DNA of 64,000 bases from assembly GCA_025084515.1 (NCBI GenBank), contig JAJAGP010000276.1:310001-374000 (forward strand). Direction: 5' to 3'. Source of the DNA: Ancistrus triradiatus (lineage: Eukaryota > Chordata > Actinopteri > Siluriformes > Loricariidae). The notes under the pieces are model-generated. The model had not been told where the DNA came from. It saw only the letters and a list, made by a program, of their open reading frames with translations, and did not search any database. Position numbers and translations under genes: made by a program. Positions 33,285 to 44,939 of the stretch are shown here, in pieces (position 1 is the first letter of the stretch; each line of letters opens with the position of its first letter).

Positions 33285-33640
33285 GGATCCCCACAGATCA
33301 AGTACTGTTTGGGTGGTGGATCATTCTCGGCACTGCAGTGACACTGATGTGGTGCCTGTGTGTTAAGTTTGTATGAGTGGATCATGAGCGGACTGAGTGG
33401 GCCGCCGTGCTGCTAGAGCTTTTAAACATCACAGTGTCATTGTTGGACTGAGAAAAGTCCACCAACCATCAATACACAGCATCCTGTGTAGATCATCCTG
33501 TGAGCATTGACGAAGGATTAGAGGATGTCTAACACAAACTGTGCAGCAACAGGATGACCTTCATCAGTCTCTGACCTTACACATACAAGGTGGACCAATA
33601 AGGTAGGTGTGTCTAATAGAGTGGACAGTGAGCGAACACT
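33285..33640. repeat. Dispersed fish repeat fragment
   Basis: 'gtgggccgccgtgctgctagagc' ... 'acaaggtggaccaataagg', 'gtctaatagagtggacagtga'. I recall this sequence as a common dispersed DNA-element relic in fish genomes. No coding content. 33650-33770 partly matches 43560-43640 in the opposite direction. Confidence 0.45.
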
Positions 33641-34092
33641 TACTGAACACCAAAGGAACGTTACTATCTTGTTTTCTGCCTGCAATTCTCTTTTCTGTCA
33701 GAAGGTGTCACTCAGCACGGGTTCACTTGTACTAGGTTTCTGTCATTCAGACGTCAATAAGATGTATATAAGACAGATTTTTGTTTCCTATTAGAATGCC
33801 TCAGTCGTTAGAAAAATGTAATCATTTTACATATGACAGTGCAGTTTGTTAATATATGCTGTCGAATGGAACACGAGCACAATTTAAGAAGCATGTCAGG
33901 ATTAACGAGTCTAAGCACGCTATGAATGATGGAGTTACTGTGCAGCTTAATAACACAGAGTTTTGGAAAACCCTTGTAGATTAAATAATGAGCTTGGGGT
34001 GGAGTTTGAAAGTTCTTACAACGCTTTCCAGAAATCCATCCAAGTTCAGTTATGTTGTGTGTATTTGTTTTCAAAAGTAGCATGAGACACAC

Positions 34093-34193
34093 CCATCACT
34101 CTTCTTCATCAGATAGCCCTTCTTCTCACTGCCAAACTCTTTATTGCCCTGAAGCTGATGCATACTGTATCCACTCTGCTTGCTCTGTGAGTC
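34093..34193 (-). CDS. asap1: asap1 exon e9: linker and start of PH domain
   Basis: A 101-nt exon encoding DSQSKQSGYSMHQLQGNKEF, then GSEKKGYLMKKSD and GG of a split Gly. GYLMKKS is the first beta strand of the PH domain. The two lysines after the strand are in the position that contacts phosphoinositide in PH domains. The acceptor is tgtgtag and the donor gtgtgt. Confidence 0.95.
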
Positions 34194-34357
34194 CTACACA
34201 CAACACACATAACATAGCCTCAGTATGTGTTAACAATTAAAATTCAATAAGAACGTATAAATACCAAACGCTGTTATCTTAGGTAGAGAAAACCACTCCA
34301 CGCTTTGAAACCACAAGGACGCAGACAAACATAACAACATTACTGATATCCACTTAC

Positions 34358-34366
34358 TCTTCTAGA
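34358..34366 (-). CDS. asap1: asap1 candidate microexon e8 (9 nt, encodes Ser-Arg-Arg)
   Basis: Nine bases (TCTAGAAGA on the minus strand) lie between an acceptor ending gactgaag and a strong gtaagt donor. A long pyrimidine-rich tract is upstream, with a TGC motif a few bases before the acceptor. Both flanking exons meet in phase 0, so inclusion adds exactly SRR between LDQKE and DSQS. I recall ASAP2 carrying SRR at this point and the usual ASAP1 form lacking it. The site is therefore probably alternatively spliced. Transcript support cannot be checked here. Confidence 0.65.
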
Positions 34367-34955
34367 CTTCAGTCAGAAGGCAGTAAAGGGAGAGAGAGGA
34401 GGAAAATCAGGAGGACAAGCGTATAATTACAATCTCGAAAATGCAGAACAGAAAGAAAAACCACAGCCTGGATTCAGTGTGACATCTGTGGCTAAGGTAA
34501 TGGAGCACAAGTTTATACCAGCAAAACTAGAGCCACCTGGGTGGAAAGGGAGAGTAATAGCAAAGATATTAAAACATCAAACACTTGGCTCTACAAAAGT
34601 GTCCTGCTGGCAGGTCGTGACATCTGCTGTTCCTTTACCCCACGAGAACATGAATCTGCAAACAATGCAGAGCTGTATTTCTTCAGTAGTGGCAAACAGG
34701 CTATAAATGTCATTTTTGAGGAAAAATTACTCCTCCTGCTAGCAAGCAATTTCCGTTCTGGTTTCTAATTAATTTTTAATGTGTTAAACCTCACATCACA
34801 CAACAAACTCCCAATGCACAGAGAACCACATTATTTTAAGACCACTAAATCTCTAAAGAGGTGGGCGCATGATTATGTTTTGGTCAGCTGACGGTTTTCA
34901 TTTCCAAAAGAGCCCAGGACAGGTACTTAGGGAATCCAAACACTGGTATACCTAC

Positions 34956-35042
34956 CTCTTTCTGGTCCAGCTGTAAGGAGGACTTGATGAGATCTCTAAG
35001 AGCAGTCAGCTGTTTCTTCTCCTCATCCTGTGTTTGCTTGAT
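34956..35042 (-). CDS. asap1: asap1 exon e7: BAR-PH linker, IKQTQDEEKKQLTALRDLIK
   Basis: An 87-nt, phase 0-0 exon encoding 29 residues, IKQTQDEEKKQL to SLQLDQKE, the last BAR helix and the start of the linker to the PH domain. The acceptor is aaattttag and the donor gtaggt. Confidence 0.96.
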
Positions 35043-35230
35043 CTAAAATTACAGCAACAATTTGAATCCGAGTCATTGAGGATACTCACCCAGTTATTTA
35101 ACACAATTTAAATTGCAAAACTGGCAGGCAACTTGCAATTATCAAACTCAGACAATCCTCTCTTCGCCACATCATCGGTCCAAGAAGAAACCAGAAAAGG
35201 TCTTCAACCTTGAGCCTGAGTAATACTTAC

Positions 35231-35306
35231 ATTATAGAGATCAGCTGCTAACTTCTCAATGTATTGCTTCATCTTGTCAGCAGTTTTCAAGCCATCCTGA
35301 AAAAAA
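35231..35306 (-). CDS. asap1: asap1 exon e6: BAR domain end, NFFQDGLKTADKMKQYIEKL
   Basis: A 76-nt exon. Its first T completes the Asn codon, and it then encodes FFQDGLKTADKM through AADLYN. The acceptor is ctctaag, directly before a run of seven T that encodes part of the N-F-F codons. It is a weak splice site (little pyrimidine tract), but phase and homology require it. The donor is gtaagt. Confidence 0.94.
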
Positions 35307-36686
35307 CTTAGAGAACCATCTCATATTTGTTAGCACAGTAGAACTGACATTTATAGTTATACATTCACTGAATATTTGATGAGGAACCCCTCTACACCCA
35401 CTCATTCAAGCAATTATCTAATCAGCCAGTTGTGTGGTAGCACTACAATGTATAAAATCGTGCAGATACAGGCCAGCAGCTTCAAGTAATGTTCAAATCA
35501 TCCATCATAACGGTCAAAAATGAGATTATTTTGTCCCTGGCATTATCATTAGTGCCAGATGGGCTAGAGTATTTCTATAACTGCTGATCTCCTGGGATTT
35601 TCATACATAAGTCTCTAGAGTTTACTCAGAATGGTGCAATAAGAAAAAACATCCATCCAAATGCCTTGCTGATGAGAGTGGGTCAGGCTGGTTCAAGCAG
35701 ACAGATTGGATATGGTAGCTCAGATAACCTCTCACAAAATAAAGGCAGATTTATTTCCATAGTGCTTTTAACAATGGAGCATTGTCTCAAAGCAGCTTTA
35801 CATTTTTAGATTATCTTCTTTCATCTAGGGCCAATCCCAAATTGAGCAAGCCAGCAAGGACGATGGCAGCAAGGAAAACCTCCCTAAACGTTATGAGGAA
35901 GAAACCTTGGGGGGGACCAGACCTCAAAAAGGGACCCATCCTCCTTGGGTGGCTTAGATGATATTGTTAATAATTAAACCAAATTATCTAATTAATATGC
36001 TCAATAAATTTTAACATAGAGAACCTACTTAAAATATATAATAATTAATAACAACAACAGTGAAAATAGGTGAAAAATATATTGAATAAAATAATGTTAA
36101 AATGTTCAGATTGTGGTGAGCAAAGTACCTCAAAATGTGCACCATGTCAAACCTTTAGGCAGATGGGCCACAACAGCAGAATACCAAATCTGGTTTCATG
36201 AACATGACAATATTACTAGTAATTTTTTTATTTAAATAAAAATGATCGCAATATGCAATATGAACTGAATGTTTCACAGAGTTTTGTGAAAGCTATGCAT
36301 CCTCTTGAATTTTCAAGCATGTTCCTTTTGTTTTGTAAAAGATTAAGAGGGCTTAAACAACAAAGGTATTTCCCCTACACAAAAAACATTTTAGGAACAA
36401 CCAAATGGGATACTGCAGTTTTTCTTTTTCGTTTTATTTCAGTTTCCTGTGTTTTATTTTAAATACAACATAGAAAAACCAACTGAAGTAACGTACACCA
36501 GCCCAATTTGTCACTGGTGCAGCCTTTGGGATGTGATAGAACTGCAAGATTTGTGTGATGCAATAAATTATAATATGGAGCAGAATCTCAAAGATCTCAA
36601 TCACGAATCCATGGCAACGGGACGCTCAACCCAGTAATAGCATAGTGTTCCTAAGAAAGCGTTCGTGAGTTTATGTCTGACATTTA
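35307..36686. other. asap1 intron e5-e6, left part
   Basis: 35400-35700 is a decayed Tc1-like piece ('caattatctaatcagccag'). 35728-35960 is a common fish dispersed repeat ('caatggagcattgtctcaaagc', 'aggaagaaaccttggg'). The rest is unassigned. Confidence 0.45.
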
Positions 36687-37222
36687 CAGTGGGGGCCAAT
36701 GGTCTGACAGCACTAGTGAGAATGCTTGTTTGGATATTTTTGGAGAAAGACTTTTGCATATTGCAGCAGGAAAATGACTCAAAACATGTCAAAGATTTGC
36801 ACAAACCACCAAAGAAAATCATGGTTGACTGGCATGAATTTTCTTCCACAGTTACCCAAACTAAACTCCACCTAGCATTTATGGGAGCATTTGATGAAAG
36901 TAAAACCAACCGTTCAGCAACATCACAAGCTGCGTTTTGGAAAACTGTGAAATCATGCTGATCATGATGATGATGATCATGGACCATCAGGTTTTGGATA
37001 AACTTGTGGAGTCCATGCCAGTTCAAGTGCACAGTGTCATTACAGAAAAAGGGGGAACATACCAAATACTAATCAAATCTGAAATGTAATTTTTTCCCCA
37101 AATATTCATGTCTTTACTCAAATCATTATGCTTAGTATCAGATTTGAAATGAAAAACATTGTATTTAAATTTGAAAAACCAAAAGCAAAACTGAAGCACT
37201 TTCACTAGTTTGGTCTCCACTG
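36687..37222 (+). mobile_element. Tc1-like element, short (536 bp)
   Basis: The ends are cagtgggggccaatggtctg and, inverted, cagtggagaccaaactagtg. LQQENDSKHVKDLH at about 36760 corresponds to the 'QQDNDPKH' motif of the DDE domain. Pieces of the same family are at 46440-46540 and 47240-47412. Confidence 0.65.
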
Positions 37223-37228
37223 TTTATA

Positions 37229-38888
37229 CAGTGATACTTGAAAGTTTGTGAACCCTTTAGAATTTGCTGTATTTCTGCATAAATATGACCTAAAACATCA
37301 GCAGATTTTCACACAAGTCCTAAAAGTAGATAAAGAGAAACCAGTTAAACAAATGAGACAAAAATATTATACTTGGTTATTAATTTATTGAGAAAAATGA
37401 GCCAATGTTACATATTAGTGAGTGGCAAAAGTATGTGAACCTTTGCTTTCAGTATCTGGTGTGACCCCCCTGTGCAGCAATAACTGTAACTAAACGTTTC
37501 CTGTAACTGTTGATCAGTCCTGCACACCGGCTTGGAGGAATTTTAGCCCATTCCTCCATACAGAACAGCTTCAGCTCTGGGATGTTGGTGGGTTTCCTCA
37601 CATTCACCTGCTCACTACTCAGTCCTCCACAACATTTCCATTGGATTTAAGGTCATACTTTGGCCTTTGGCCATTCCAAAACATTAAATTATTCTTGCTT
37701 TAAAAGAAACCATTCTTTGGTAGAATACGTGTGTGCGTAGGGGTCCGTTGTCTTGCTGCAAATGACCACCTCACCTTCCTCTTGAGATTCATTTCATGGA
37801 CAGATGTCCTGACATTTCCTTTAGAATTCTCTGATTAATTCAGAATCATTGTTCCATCAATGATGGCAATCGGTCCTGGCCAATAATAAAGCAGCAAAAC
37901 AGGCCAAACCATGATACTATCACCCACCATGTTTTTCACAGATGGATAGGTTCTTATGCTGGAACACAGTGTTTTTCTTTTCCTTCTCCATAACGCTTTC
38001 TTTTAACATAACAACATTTTTATTTTAACATCACGCTTTACTTTTAAACCAGAAGTTCTATTTTGGTTCCATTCGTCGCGTCACAAAACATTCTTCCAGT
38101 AGCCTTCTGGCTTGTCACGTGTCTTAGCAAACCTGCAGACGAGCACAATGTTCTTTTTTGAATTGCAGTGGCTTTCTCTCCTCCTTGCAACCCTGCCATG
38201 CACACCATGTTTGCAGGGTTCTTCTGATTGTGGCTCATTAACATTAACATTAGCCAATGTGAGAGAGGCCCCTTCATTGCGTAGAGTTACCCTGGCGTCC
38301 TTTGTGACCTCCCACCTATTACACACCTTGCTCTTGAGTGATCTTTGTTGTCGCACTCTGGGAGGGTAACAATGTTCTTGGATTCCTCTTTGTACACAAT
38401 CTGTCTGACTGTGGATTGGTGGGGTCCAAATCTTTAGCGATGGTTTTTGAAACCTTTTCCAGCCTGATGAGCATCAACAGCTCTTTTTCTGATGTCCTCA
38501 GAAATCTCCTTTGTTCGTGCCATGATACACTTCCACAAACATGTTGTGAAGAGCAGACTTTGATAGATCCCTGTTCTTTAAATAAAACAGGGTGCCCACT
38601 CACACCTGATTGTCGTCCCATTGATTGAAAACACCTGACTATAATTTCACCTTCAAATTATCTGCTAATCCTAGAGATTCACATACTTTTGCCACTCACT
38701 AATATGTAATATTGGATCATTTTCCTCAATAAATAAATGACCAAGTATAATATATTTGTCTCATTTGTTTAACTGGGTTCTCTTTATCTACTTTTAGGAC
38801 TTGTGTGAAAATCTGATGATGTTTTAGGTCATATTTATGCAGAAAGATAGAAAATTCTAAAGGGTTCACAAACTTTCAAGTACCACTG
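37229..38888 (-). mobile_element. Tc1 family L, copy 2, full length (1660 bp)
   Basis: The ends are cagtgatacttgaaagtttg and the inverse caaactttcaagtaccactg, with TA outside both. Inverted repeats of about 220 bp. It lies in the e5-e6 intron, in the orientation of asap1. Confidence 0.93.
37449..38523 (-). pseudogene. Family L Tc1 transposase, frameshifted
   Basis: Starts MARTKEISEDIRKRAVDAHQ-like at 38523 and ends ...RLVTVIAAQGGHTRY at 37449. The internal frames shift several times (for example between 38319 and 38277), and the middle is rich in small indels. Not functional. Confidence 0.88.
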
Positions 38889-38891
38889 TAC

Positions 38892-39025
38892 CAGGGTTTC
38901 TCAATCCTGGTCCTGACTCTCCCCGCTCTGCACAATTTAGTGCTTTTCCTGTTTAAATACACCCACTTTAACTCAATACTGGGCTTGTTAATGAGCTGAG
39001 TAGTTGGATTAGGTGTGTTCCCATT
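38892..39025. repeat. hAT MITE fragment (TTTCTCAATCCTGGTCC family)
   Basis: Matches the MITE at 25461 ('tttctcaatcctggtcct', 'gcttttcctgtttaaa'). The right end is absent. It abuts the Tc1 at 38888. Confidence 0.7.
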
Positions 39026-39120
39026 TTTTTGCATCCTGTTCCATTCAAGTGAAGAGGATTTTAATCGACCAGACAGATTTATTCGTGTCCAGAGTAACCG
39101 CTGCTTAAGTGTTTACTTAC

Positions 39121-39206
39121 TTGCATTGTGCATGATAATACTTAATGAGGTTCTGCAGGAGGTCCACTCCCTTCTTGGTCTTTATCTCATTCACCTTGAT
39201 TAAGTA
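39121..39206 (-). CDS. asap1: asap1 exon e5: BAR domain, YLIKVNEIKTKKGVDLLQNL
   Basis: An 86-nt exon encoding YLIKVNEIKTKK through IKYYHAQC, then AA of a split Asn codon. The acceptor is ttgaacag and the donor gtaagt. The sequence is essentially invariant compared with mammalian ASAP1 as recalled. Confidence 0.97.
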
Positions 39207-39596
39207 CTGTTCAAAACAAGAAAATACAGATAGAACAAAGAATGCAGTCACAACCACATGTGCAAACAAATTCCTCATTACCAGGCACTTCCCTAACATG
39301 AGCTATCAGAGAACAGATGACGACAATAAAGCCCAGTACCCAAAACCACCTGACGGAGAATCAACTCTCCTGAGGCATAGTTTTGTAATAGAAAATCATA
39401 ACCACATGGGATGTGATTAAAAACGATGCAGGAATTCCCAAATGGGAAAACAACCCCAAAATGATTCCTTACCCAAAAGAGCAAGTTTTATCACTCAAAA
39501 GATGGCAATTATTTACTTGGATTCAGTCACAGAATAATTATACTAAATCCTTAAATTCTGTTTTTTTTCCAACTTAGAAACATAAAACTTTTCTGC

Positions 39597-40340
39597 CCTT
39601 TACAGAAAAAATGATTCAGGCTTTTGTCTCCACCCGTCTGGACTACTGTAATGCCTTATTTACTTGAGTCAGAGAGAAATGCCTCGTCTGTAGCTTGTTC
39701 AAAACGCAACAGCCCGTCTAACATTTACATTTACAGCATTTAGCAGACGCTCTTATCCAGAGCGACTTACTATTGGTACAGTCTTACAATCCAAGCATCT
39801 GTTGCTCAAGGACCCAACAGTGGCAGCTTGGCAGAGATGGGATTTGAACCCTGGACCTTCTGGTCCAGAGTCCAGTACCTTAACCAGTAGGCTACCACAG
39901 TCCCACAGTCTTCTCACTAAAACGAACTAGTACAAAGTACAGGGAGCACATTACACCAGTTTTGTCTTCTCTCTCCACTGGTTACTTGTTCATTTATTCA
40001 TTCTCTTCCTTATCCGCTTAATGCTACAGAATTGATTTTTAAATTGTACTGCTCACTTTCGATAATGAGGCTTCACCACACATTAATGAGCTCGTATGTC
40101 CTCTTTATAATGTGAGAAATCTAAGGTCTTACTGAAAATTCCACCCTGAAACTGTGGAATGATCTCCCTACTGATATCAGAAGCTCAGACTCTATTAATG
40201 TTTGAAAAAAATGGTTAAAAAGATGTATTTTTATTCTCTTGCTTTTAACAGCTGCTAATCTGTGTGCATGTTATGTCTGTGTATTTTATTTATTGTATTA
40301 TTCTGTGTGCATCCCCTATTGAATATAGGATGTTATTGTA
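39597..40340 (+). mobile_element. LINE (L2/Rex-like) reverse-transcriptase 3' relic with SINE inside
   Basis: Reads IQAFVSTRLDYCNALFT, then after the SINE 'STKYREHITPVLSSLHWL' and 'WNDLPTDIRSSDSIN.FKK'. These are the standard C-terminal motifs of fish LINE proteins (SRLDYCNALL, HITPVLxxLHWLP, WNxLPxxxR). Stops and frameshifts are present. Confidence 0.78.
39721..39907 (-). repeat. tRNA-derived SINE, copy 2
   Basis: Same family as 22312, with B box 'gggttcaaatccc' (minus strand) and tail 'tctggataagagcgtctgct'. It is inserted in the LINE relic, probably with a short gtct duplication. Confidence 0.85.
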
Positions 40341-40502
40341 TTTTTTGTTTGCCTTGTAGGGTATAGTACTCGTACACCACTTTCTGACTAGTGCTATATA
40401 TAAAAAGATTCACTTACTAGAAGATTCACTTGCTTACTAAATCAGGCACAGGAGAAACTCACTTTCTGTAAGGGCTTATTTTGGACATGATACAGATTTC
40501 TA

Positions 40503-41193
40503 CAGTACTTTGCAAAGACCACCATTAGGGGTGTGGGACTGTGGTAGCCTAGTGGTTAAGGTACTGGACTATGAACCAGAAGGTCCAGGGTTCAAATCCC
40601 ACCTCTGCCAAGCTGCCACTGTTGGGTCCTTGAGCAAGACCCTTAACCCACAATTGCTTGGATTGTAAGATAAATGCTGTAAATGTAAATATTAGGTTTG
40701 TTATTTTAGTAAAGGTATAATGACCATATATTGTATCGTAACATATCGTTAATCACTGGACCCAAAAATTTCAAACTTGGATTTCTTACTCCATAATACT
40801 CTTTTCCATTGATCTTCATTCCAGTCTTTGAGAGGTTTAGCACATCTTAGCCTTTTCACCCAGTTCCCCTTCCAAAAAGTGGTTTCTTGGCTGCTACCTT
40901 TCCAAAAAGCCCATTCCCAATCAAGTCCTGGCTCAACTTGGCATCCCAATGAAGCTGCCAGATGCTGCTATTGCTCAAGTGTAAGGGGAGGTCACACTAA
41001 CCACTAGGTCATACTTACCACTGCAGCCAATAGAAGCTACTTTTTTGGATTTTTTTTTAAATACAAATTTCCTGTATGTTCTAATTGTATTCTAATACAG
41101 GGACTGAAAAAGGATTACATATGGTCATTACAGCATTGCTAAAACAATGGTATATCTAATGTAATGGTGGCCTAAGACTTTTGCACAGTTCTG
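40503..41193 (-). mobile_element. Tc1 family M, copy 1, with SINE inside
   Basis: The ends are cagtactttgcaaagaccac and the inverse 'aagacttttgcacagttctg', with TA outside. On the minus strand 40949-40749 reads WKGNWVKRLRCAKPLKDWNE, DQWKRVLWSKKSKFEIFGSS. This contains the 'V-W-S-D-E-S-x-F' catalytic region, here with the Asp-Glu pair changed to Lys-Lys. Confidence 0.8.
40529..40690 (+). repeat. tRNA-derived SINE, copy 3
   Basis: Reads 5' to 3': 'gtggtagcctagtggttaag' (A box), 'gtccagggttcaaatccc' (B box), tail 'gctgtaaatgtaaat'. The tail lost its 'gtcgctctggataagg' core. ATTAG duplicated on both sides (40524-40528, 40691-40695), inside Tc1 family M. Confidence 0.88.
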
Positions 41194-41805
41194 TATATTC
41201 ATCAAAAAGAGAGAAGATGGCACAACCGAAATAAACAAACAGGAAAATGTGGTCAGTGTGTACAATGTGTGCGCCGAGTCAAGTATTTATAAGTACAAGT
41301 ATTTATAACTGTATTTTAAGACAACTTGTCAAGAAGGTGGAAGAATAGCCAACCTTCCACTATAACAGCATCGTCAGCGTCAGTGATGGAAAAGAAACAA
41401 GAGCAGGAGAAAATATGCGAATGACGTAGGAAGACTCAACACACATGGGTAAGCTGACCTTTCTCTGGATACTGTTTGGATAGGTTACAGCTAAACAGCA
41501 CCTTGGGTACAACGTCAAAGGACAGTAATTCCTTACACTGAATTAGATGTGATAACCCTAGACTCATTTTAACCTGTTAGTTGGCAGACTGACATTATTT
41601 TACCAAACAACCAGGAATCAAACACTTTTTAATTTGACTTTTTATAGTTACAGCTCTTCTGGCTTGAAATTCTACAGCAACCTAGACAGTTTTCAGTCAT
41701 TAAACTAAACAACAGTAATCTTGGCACCTGGACAGTGAAATTACTGCACCCCCATGAGGCTGCAGATAGTTTAGACACACTTAGACAAAACACCCAAGCA
41801 CTTAC

Positions 41806-41935
41806 TTCACACATCTGCAGCTGAAAGATCCTGCGCTCTTTCTCCATTTCCTCTGCGATCTCAGCTCCAGTGATCTCAGTCCGGATCATCCCATGCTGCT
41901 TAGCATGCTCACGTTTCTCCTTCTCAATCTTTGTA
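41806..41935 (-). CDS. asap1: asap1 exon e4: BAR domain, TKIEKEKREHAK to FQLQMCE
   Basis: A 130-nt exon encoding 43 residues, including the charged coiled-coil stretch REHAKQHGMIRTEITGAEI and the segment EEMEKERRIFQLQMCE. This is one of the best conserved parts of ASAP-family BAR domains. 'REHAKQHG' favours ASAP1 over ASAP2 ('KEHAKLHG' as recalled). The first base completes the split Phe codon. The acceptor is gctttag and the donor gtaagt. Confidence 0.97.
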
Positions 41936-41979
41936 CTAAAGCAATGCACATCAGAGGGAAAGTTAAAAGTATGAATATA

Positions 41980-42512
41980 CAGTAATGTACAAAAGTCGCC
42001 ACCATTAGATTAGATACACCATTGTTTTAGCAATGCTATGATAACCATGTATAATTATTTCAAAGAGTCTTTGTTAGAATACAACCAGAACATATAGTAG
42101 ATTTGACTTCTGTATTAAAAACTGGGAAAAAAAAACAGAAAAAAGGCTTCTATAGTCTACAGTGGCAGTATTTAGTGTGACCTCCCCTTTACACTCGAGC
42201 AATAGCAGCATCTGGTAGCTTCATCGAGATGCCAAGTTGACCCTACTACAATCCGAAGAAGCTTGAACAAGAGTGGTCTTTTTTTTTTTGGAAGGGTAGC
42301 AGGCAAGAAACCACTTTTTTTGGAAGGGGAACAGGGTGAAAAGGCTAAGAAGGCTAAGCCCACAAAGGCTGGAAGGAAGATCAGTGGAAAAGAGTATTAT
42401 GGAGTGACGAATGTATAAGAGTATATGAAGTCGACAATGTGTTATATCCCATCATTATACCGTTGGTAAAACAACAAATTAAATGGTGGCCTAATACTTT
42501 TGCACAGTACAG
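41980..42512 (+). mobile_element. Tc1 family M, copy 2, filling the e3-e4 intron
   Basis: The ends are cagtaatgtacaaaagtcgc and the inverse 'aatacttttgcacagtacag', with TA outside. Plus-strand debris matches 57470-57700 ('gcaatagcagcatctgg', 'ggaaggaagatcagtggaaaa'). It covers about 82% of a 646-bp intron. Confidence 0.8.
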
Positions 42513-42581
42513 TATGCAAACTACATACATCTCAAATACAAAACATGGGTCTACTGGAACAGTACTGGAACAATTACTTAC

Positions 42582-42631
42582 AACTTTGCCTCATAGTCCT
42601 TCCACGCCTTGTCAAAGGGTTTTTTGAGGTC
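42582..42631 (-). CDS. asap1: asap1 exon e3: BAR domain, DLKKPFDKAWKDYEAK
   Basis: A 50-nt exon encoding DLKKPFDKAWKDYEAK plus two bases of the next codon (TT, completed to Phe by e4). The acceptor is attacag and the donor gtaagt. The following intron is only 646 bp and is mostly a transposon relic (41980-42512). Confidence 0.95.
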
Positions 42632-43955
42632 CTGTAATTAACACAAATTATGTGATTTAATAATTATGCAGACTTGTATCTCCAAATTACTGTGTCTGCA
42701 TAGTGGAGATGAATTTTCAACAGTAACAAAAGCCATAGTCCATAGTCACTCTGCCATAAGGCTGAGTCCACTGTCTTTCATATACAGCTACTCCTCCTTT
42801 TACATGTCCGATTTATATTTCAAATTTATGAAGGAATTCCAAAAATACACACAACTACACATTTAGAAACCATACTCTGACTTTTGAATATCGATTCTTC
42901 CCCAGGCAAGCGATTCACAGTACGATACTCTCCAACACTCTCCCGTGCTAAATGAGGAACTCAAGAGAGCGTGCAGGATGACGAAGTGGCAGGAGTGACA
43001 AGCGTGGGGAAGTAAGGAGTAAGGAAAAGCCCTGGTCACAACAATAATAATTTTTCACTTTCAATACATGACTCAATAAATCACATGAAAAATCCATTAC
43101 TTTATTATAAAATAAGCCCAACTGTAGTTTAATGCAAGTGTTTTAAGCATGTTTATAATAAACAGTATATATTATACTCCTTGATCTACGATAAATTCAA
43201 CTTACAATGAATTTGTCTAAACATATCCCCACCTTAAATAGGGGACTTCCTGTAGTGGGTTTACTGATATGTACCAGCTGAATTATTTACTTGTTTGGTT
43301 TGATAGCCGTTTGTAAAAAGGTTTTAACTTTTAACTACAATATATGTTTAATTGTTGGTTTCTTCTTGACTCTGCCAGAACTGAGGGCTGGAGAAAATTA
43401 CAGCCATCAAGTGGCAGGTAATTAATTGACATAGATGGAGTCAATTATTATTATGACAGGAATGCAGTGTTTAACGACCATCCAATCAACGTTCGTTCAC
43501 GTCAGCGTCCGGGGTCTTAGGAATTATAATAGGAAATACATTATGCCTTATATGCATGCTATTCATGTCTGAATGACAGAAAACTCCCGCTGACAGAAAA
43601 GAGAATCAGAGTCTCGAAGGCAGAAAGCAACAACGTTCCTTTCGTTTTCATTATGGGTGTTTCAAATTTGATAAAAGATACAAAGATAAGAATTACTGTA
43701 CTGCACAGTACAATATGGTACTAAACATAATTAATATCACTGTTTAAAATAAAACACTATGTGCAAAGTATCTAAACTACTGAGTGATTATATGGTAATC
43801 TCATTTCGGTCAACTCCCTGTTTCACAGAACGTAACACAGACGTTAAACAACGCACAAGTGTATTTTAATAATAGATGCTATTACTGACTATTTTCCTAT
43901 TATCTGCTTTAAAATATAACACATACAATTTCTATAGTGCAACTGCAACACTCAA
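42632..43955. other. asap1 intron e2-e3, unassigned part
   Basis: No gene recognised. A weak inverse match of 43560-43640 to 33650-33770 suggests a decayed repeat. Confidence 0.4.
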
Positions 43956-44290
43956 ACATAGACCTGGTTGTCTTGTTTCTCTTGAAAGATCTGAAAACCC
44001 TGGAATCAAATGCAGCACCTGCAAAATGGCTACTAAACACTTCTGGGGAGGCTCTGAAATTCAATATATGCTTGAGGAAACCTTGAGGAATTGCATAATT
44101 TCATTTACTGAAGTTTCCAGCTGAGTTTACGTCATATCTTCCTGCGAGTCCTGTCAACCCAGAGCTTTCCCATTATCTAATTACCCAGATGCATGAAAAC
44201 TCGTTGCTCGGATTAGTGACCAAATCCAATTTTCTGCAGTTATCAGATTATTAAGTGCATGTAAACAGGAGCTGAATAGAGTTTATGAGG
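43956..44290. repeat. AT-rich MITE-like relic
   Basis: Shares 'ttttctgcagttatc', 'gcatgtaaac' and the 'aaatggctactaaacacttc' block with 6600-7000 and 45310-45857. Confidence 0.45.
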
Positions 44291-44939
44291 GAGATAAGCA
44301 GCAGCAGCCGTTCTGAGCAAATAGCATCCCACAGAGATGGACCTTCTTCCCTTTATGAATTTTCTTGTGCTTTTCTGCTGAGTCAGCGAGATCAACACAT
44401 AACAGAGAGGTTGGAGGAGGTAGAGACTGAAAGAGCTGGAGGTGGGGTCTATGAGGTATTATACATTTTGTCTACTGGGCAAAACAAGAGAGGAGTATCG
44501 TCGTTTGCACTTCAGAAATTCAGCTGAAGCTGCACAAAGCTTTGGGCCACTAAGCAAAACAGGAAAGCCAGTGGCCCCTTCAAAGGCACTTAGAGGCCAC
44601 AATTACATAAGAGCTACATGTTTATGAGCATAAGTGCAACAGAAGTACATTACTGGGTAGTGTACTGTACATATAGGCACAATAGCTGAACATCTTTACT
44701 ATTACTACTCTTGGGCTCTCCGATGTACCTCCAGTTCATCAACTGCTGATCTATTGACATTATTCTGAGTTTACATAGAATGGCAGGAAGAAGCGCCTTG
44801 TTCAGAGGTCAGAGAGAATGGCCAGACCTGTTTTAGCCTGTGCTCAAATAAGAGCTCTTCACACAGATCAGAAAAGCATCTCTTTTTGGCTACAAAAGAA
44901 AAAGACAGCTACTGTCAGATAATAACAGGAATCTTAGCC
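44291..44939. other. Unassigned intron
   Basis: Small plus-strand ORFs at 44285-44627 show no domain. No repeat recognised. Confidence 0.35.
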
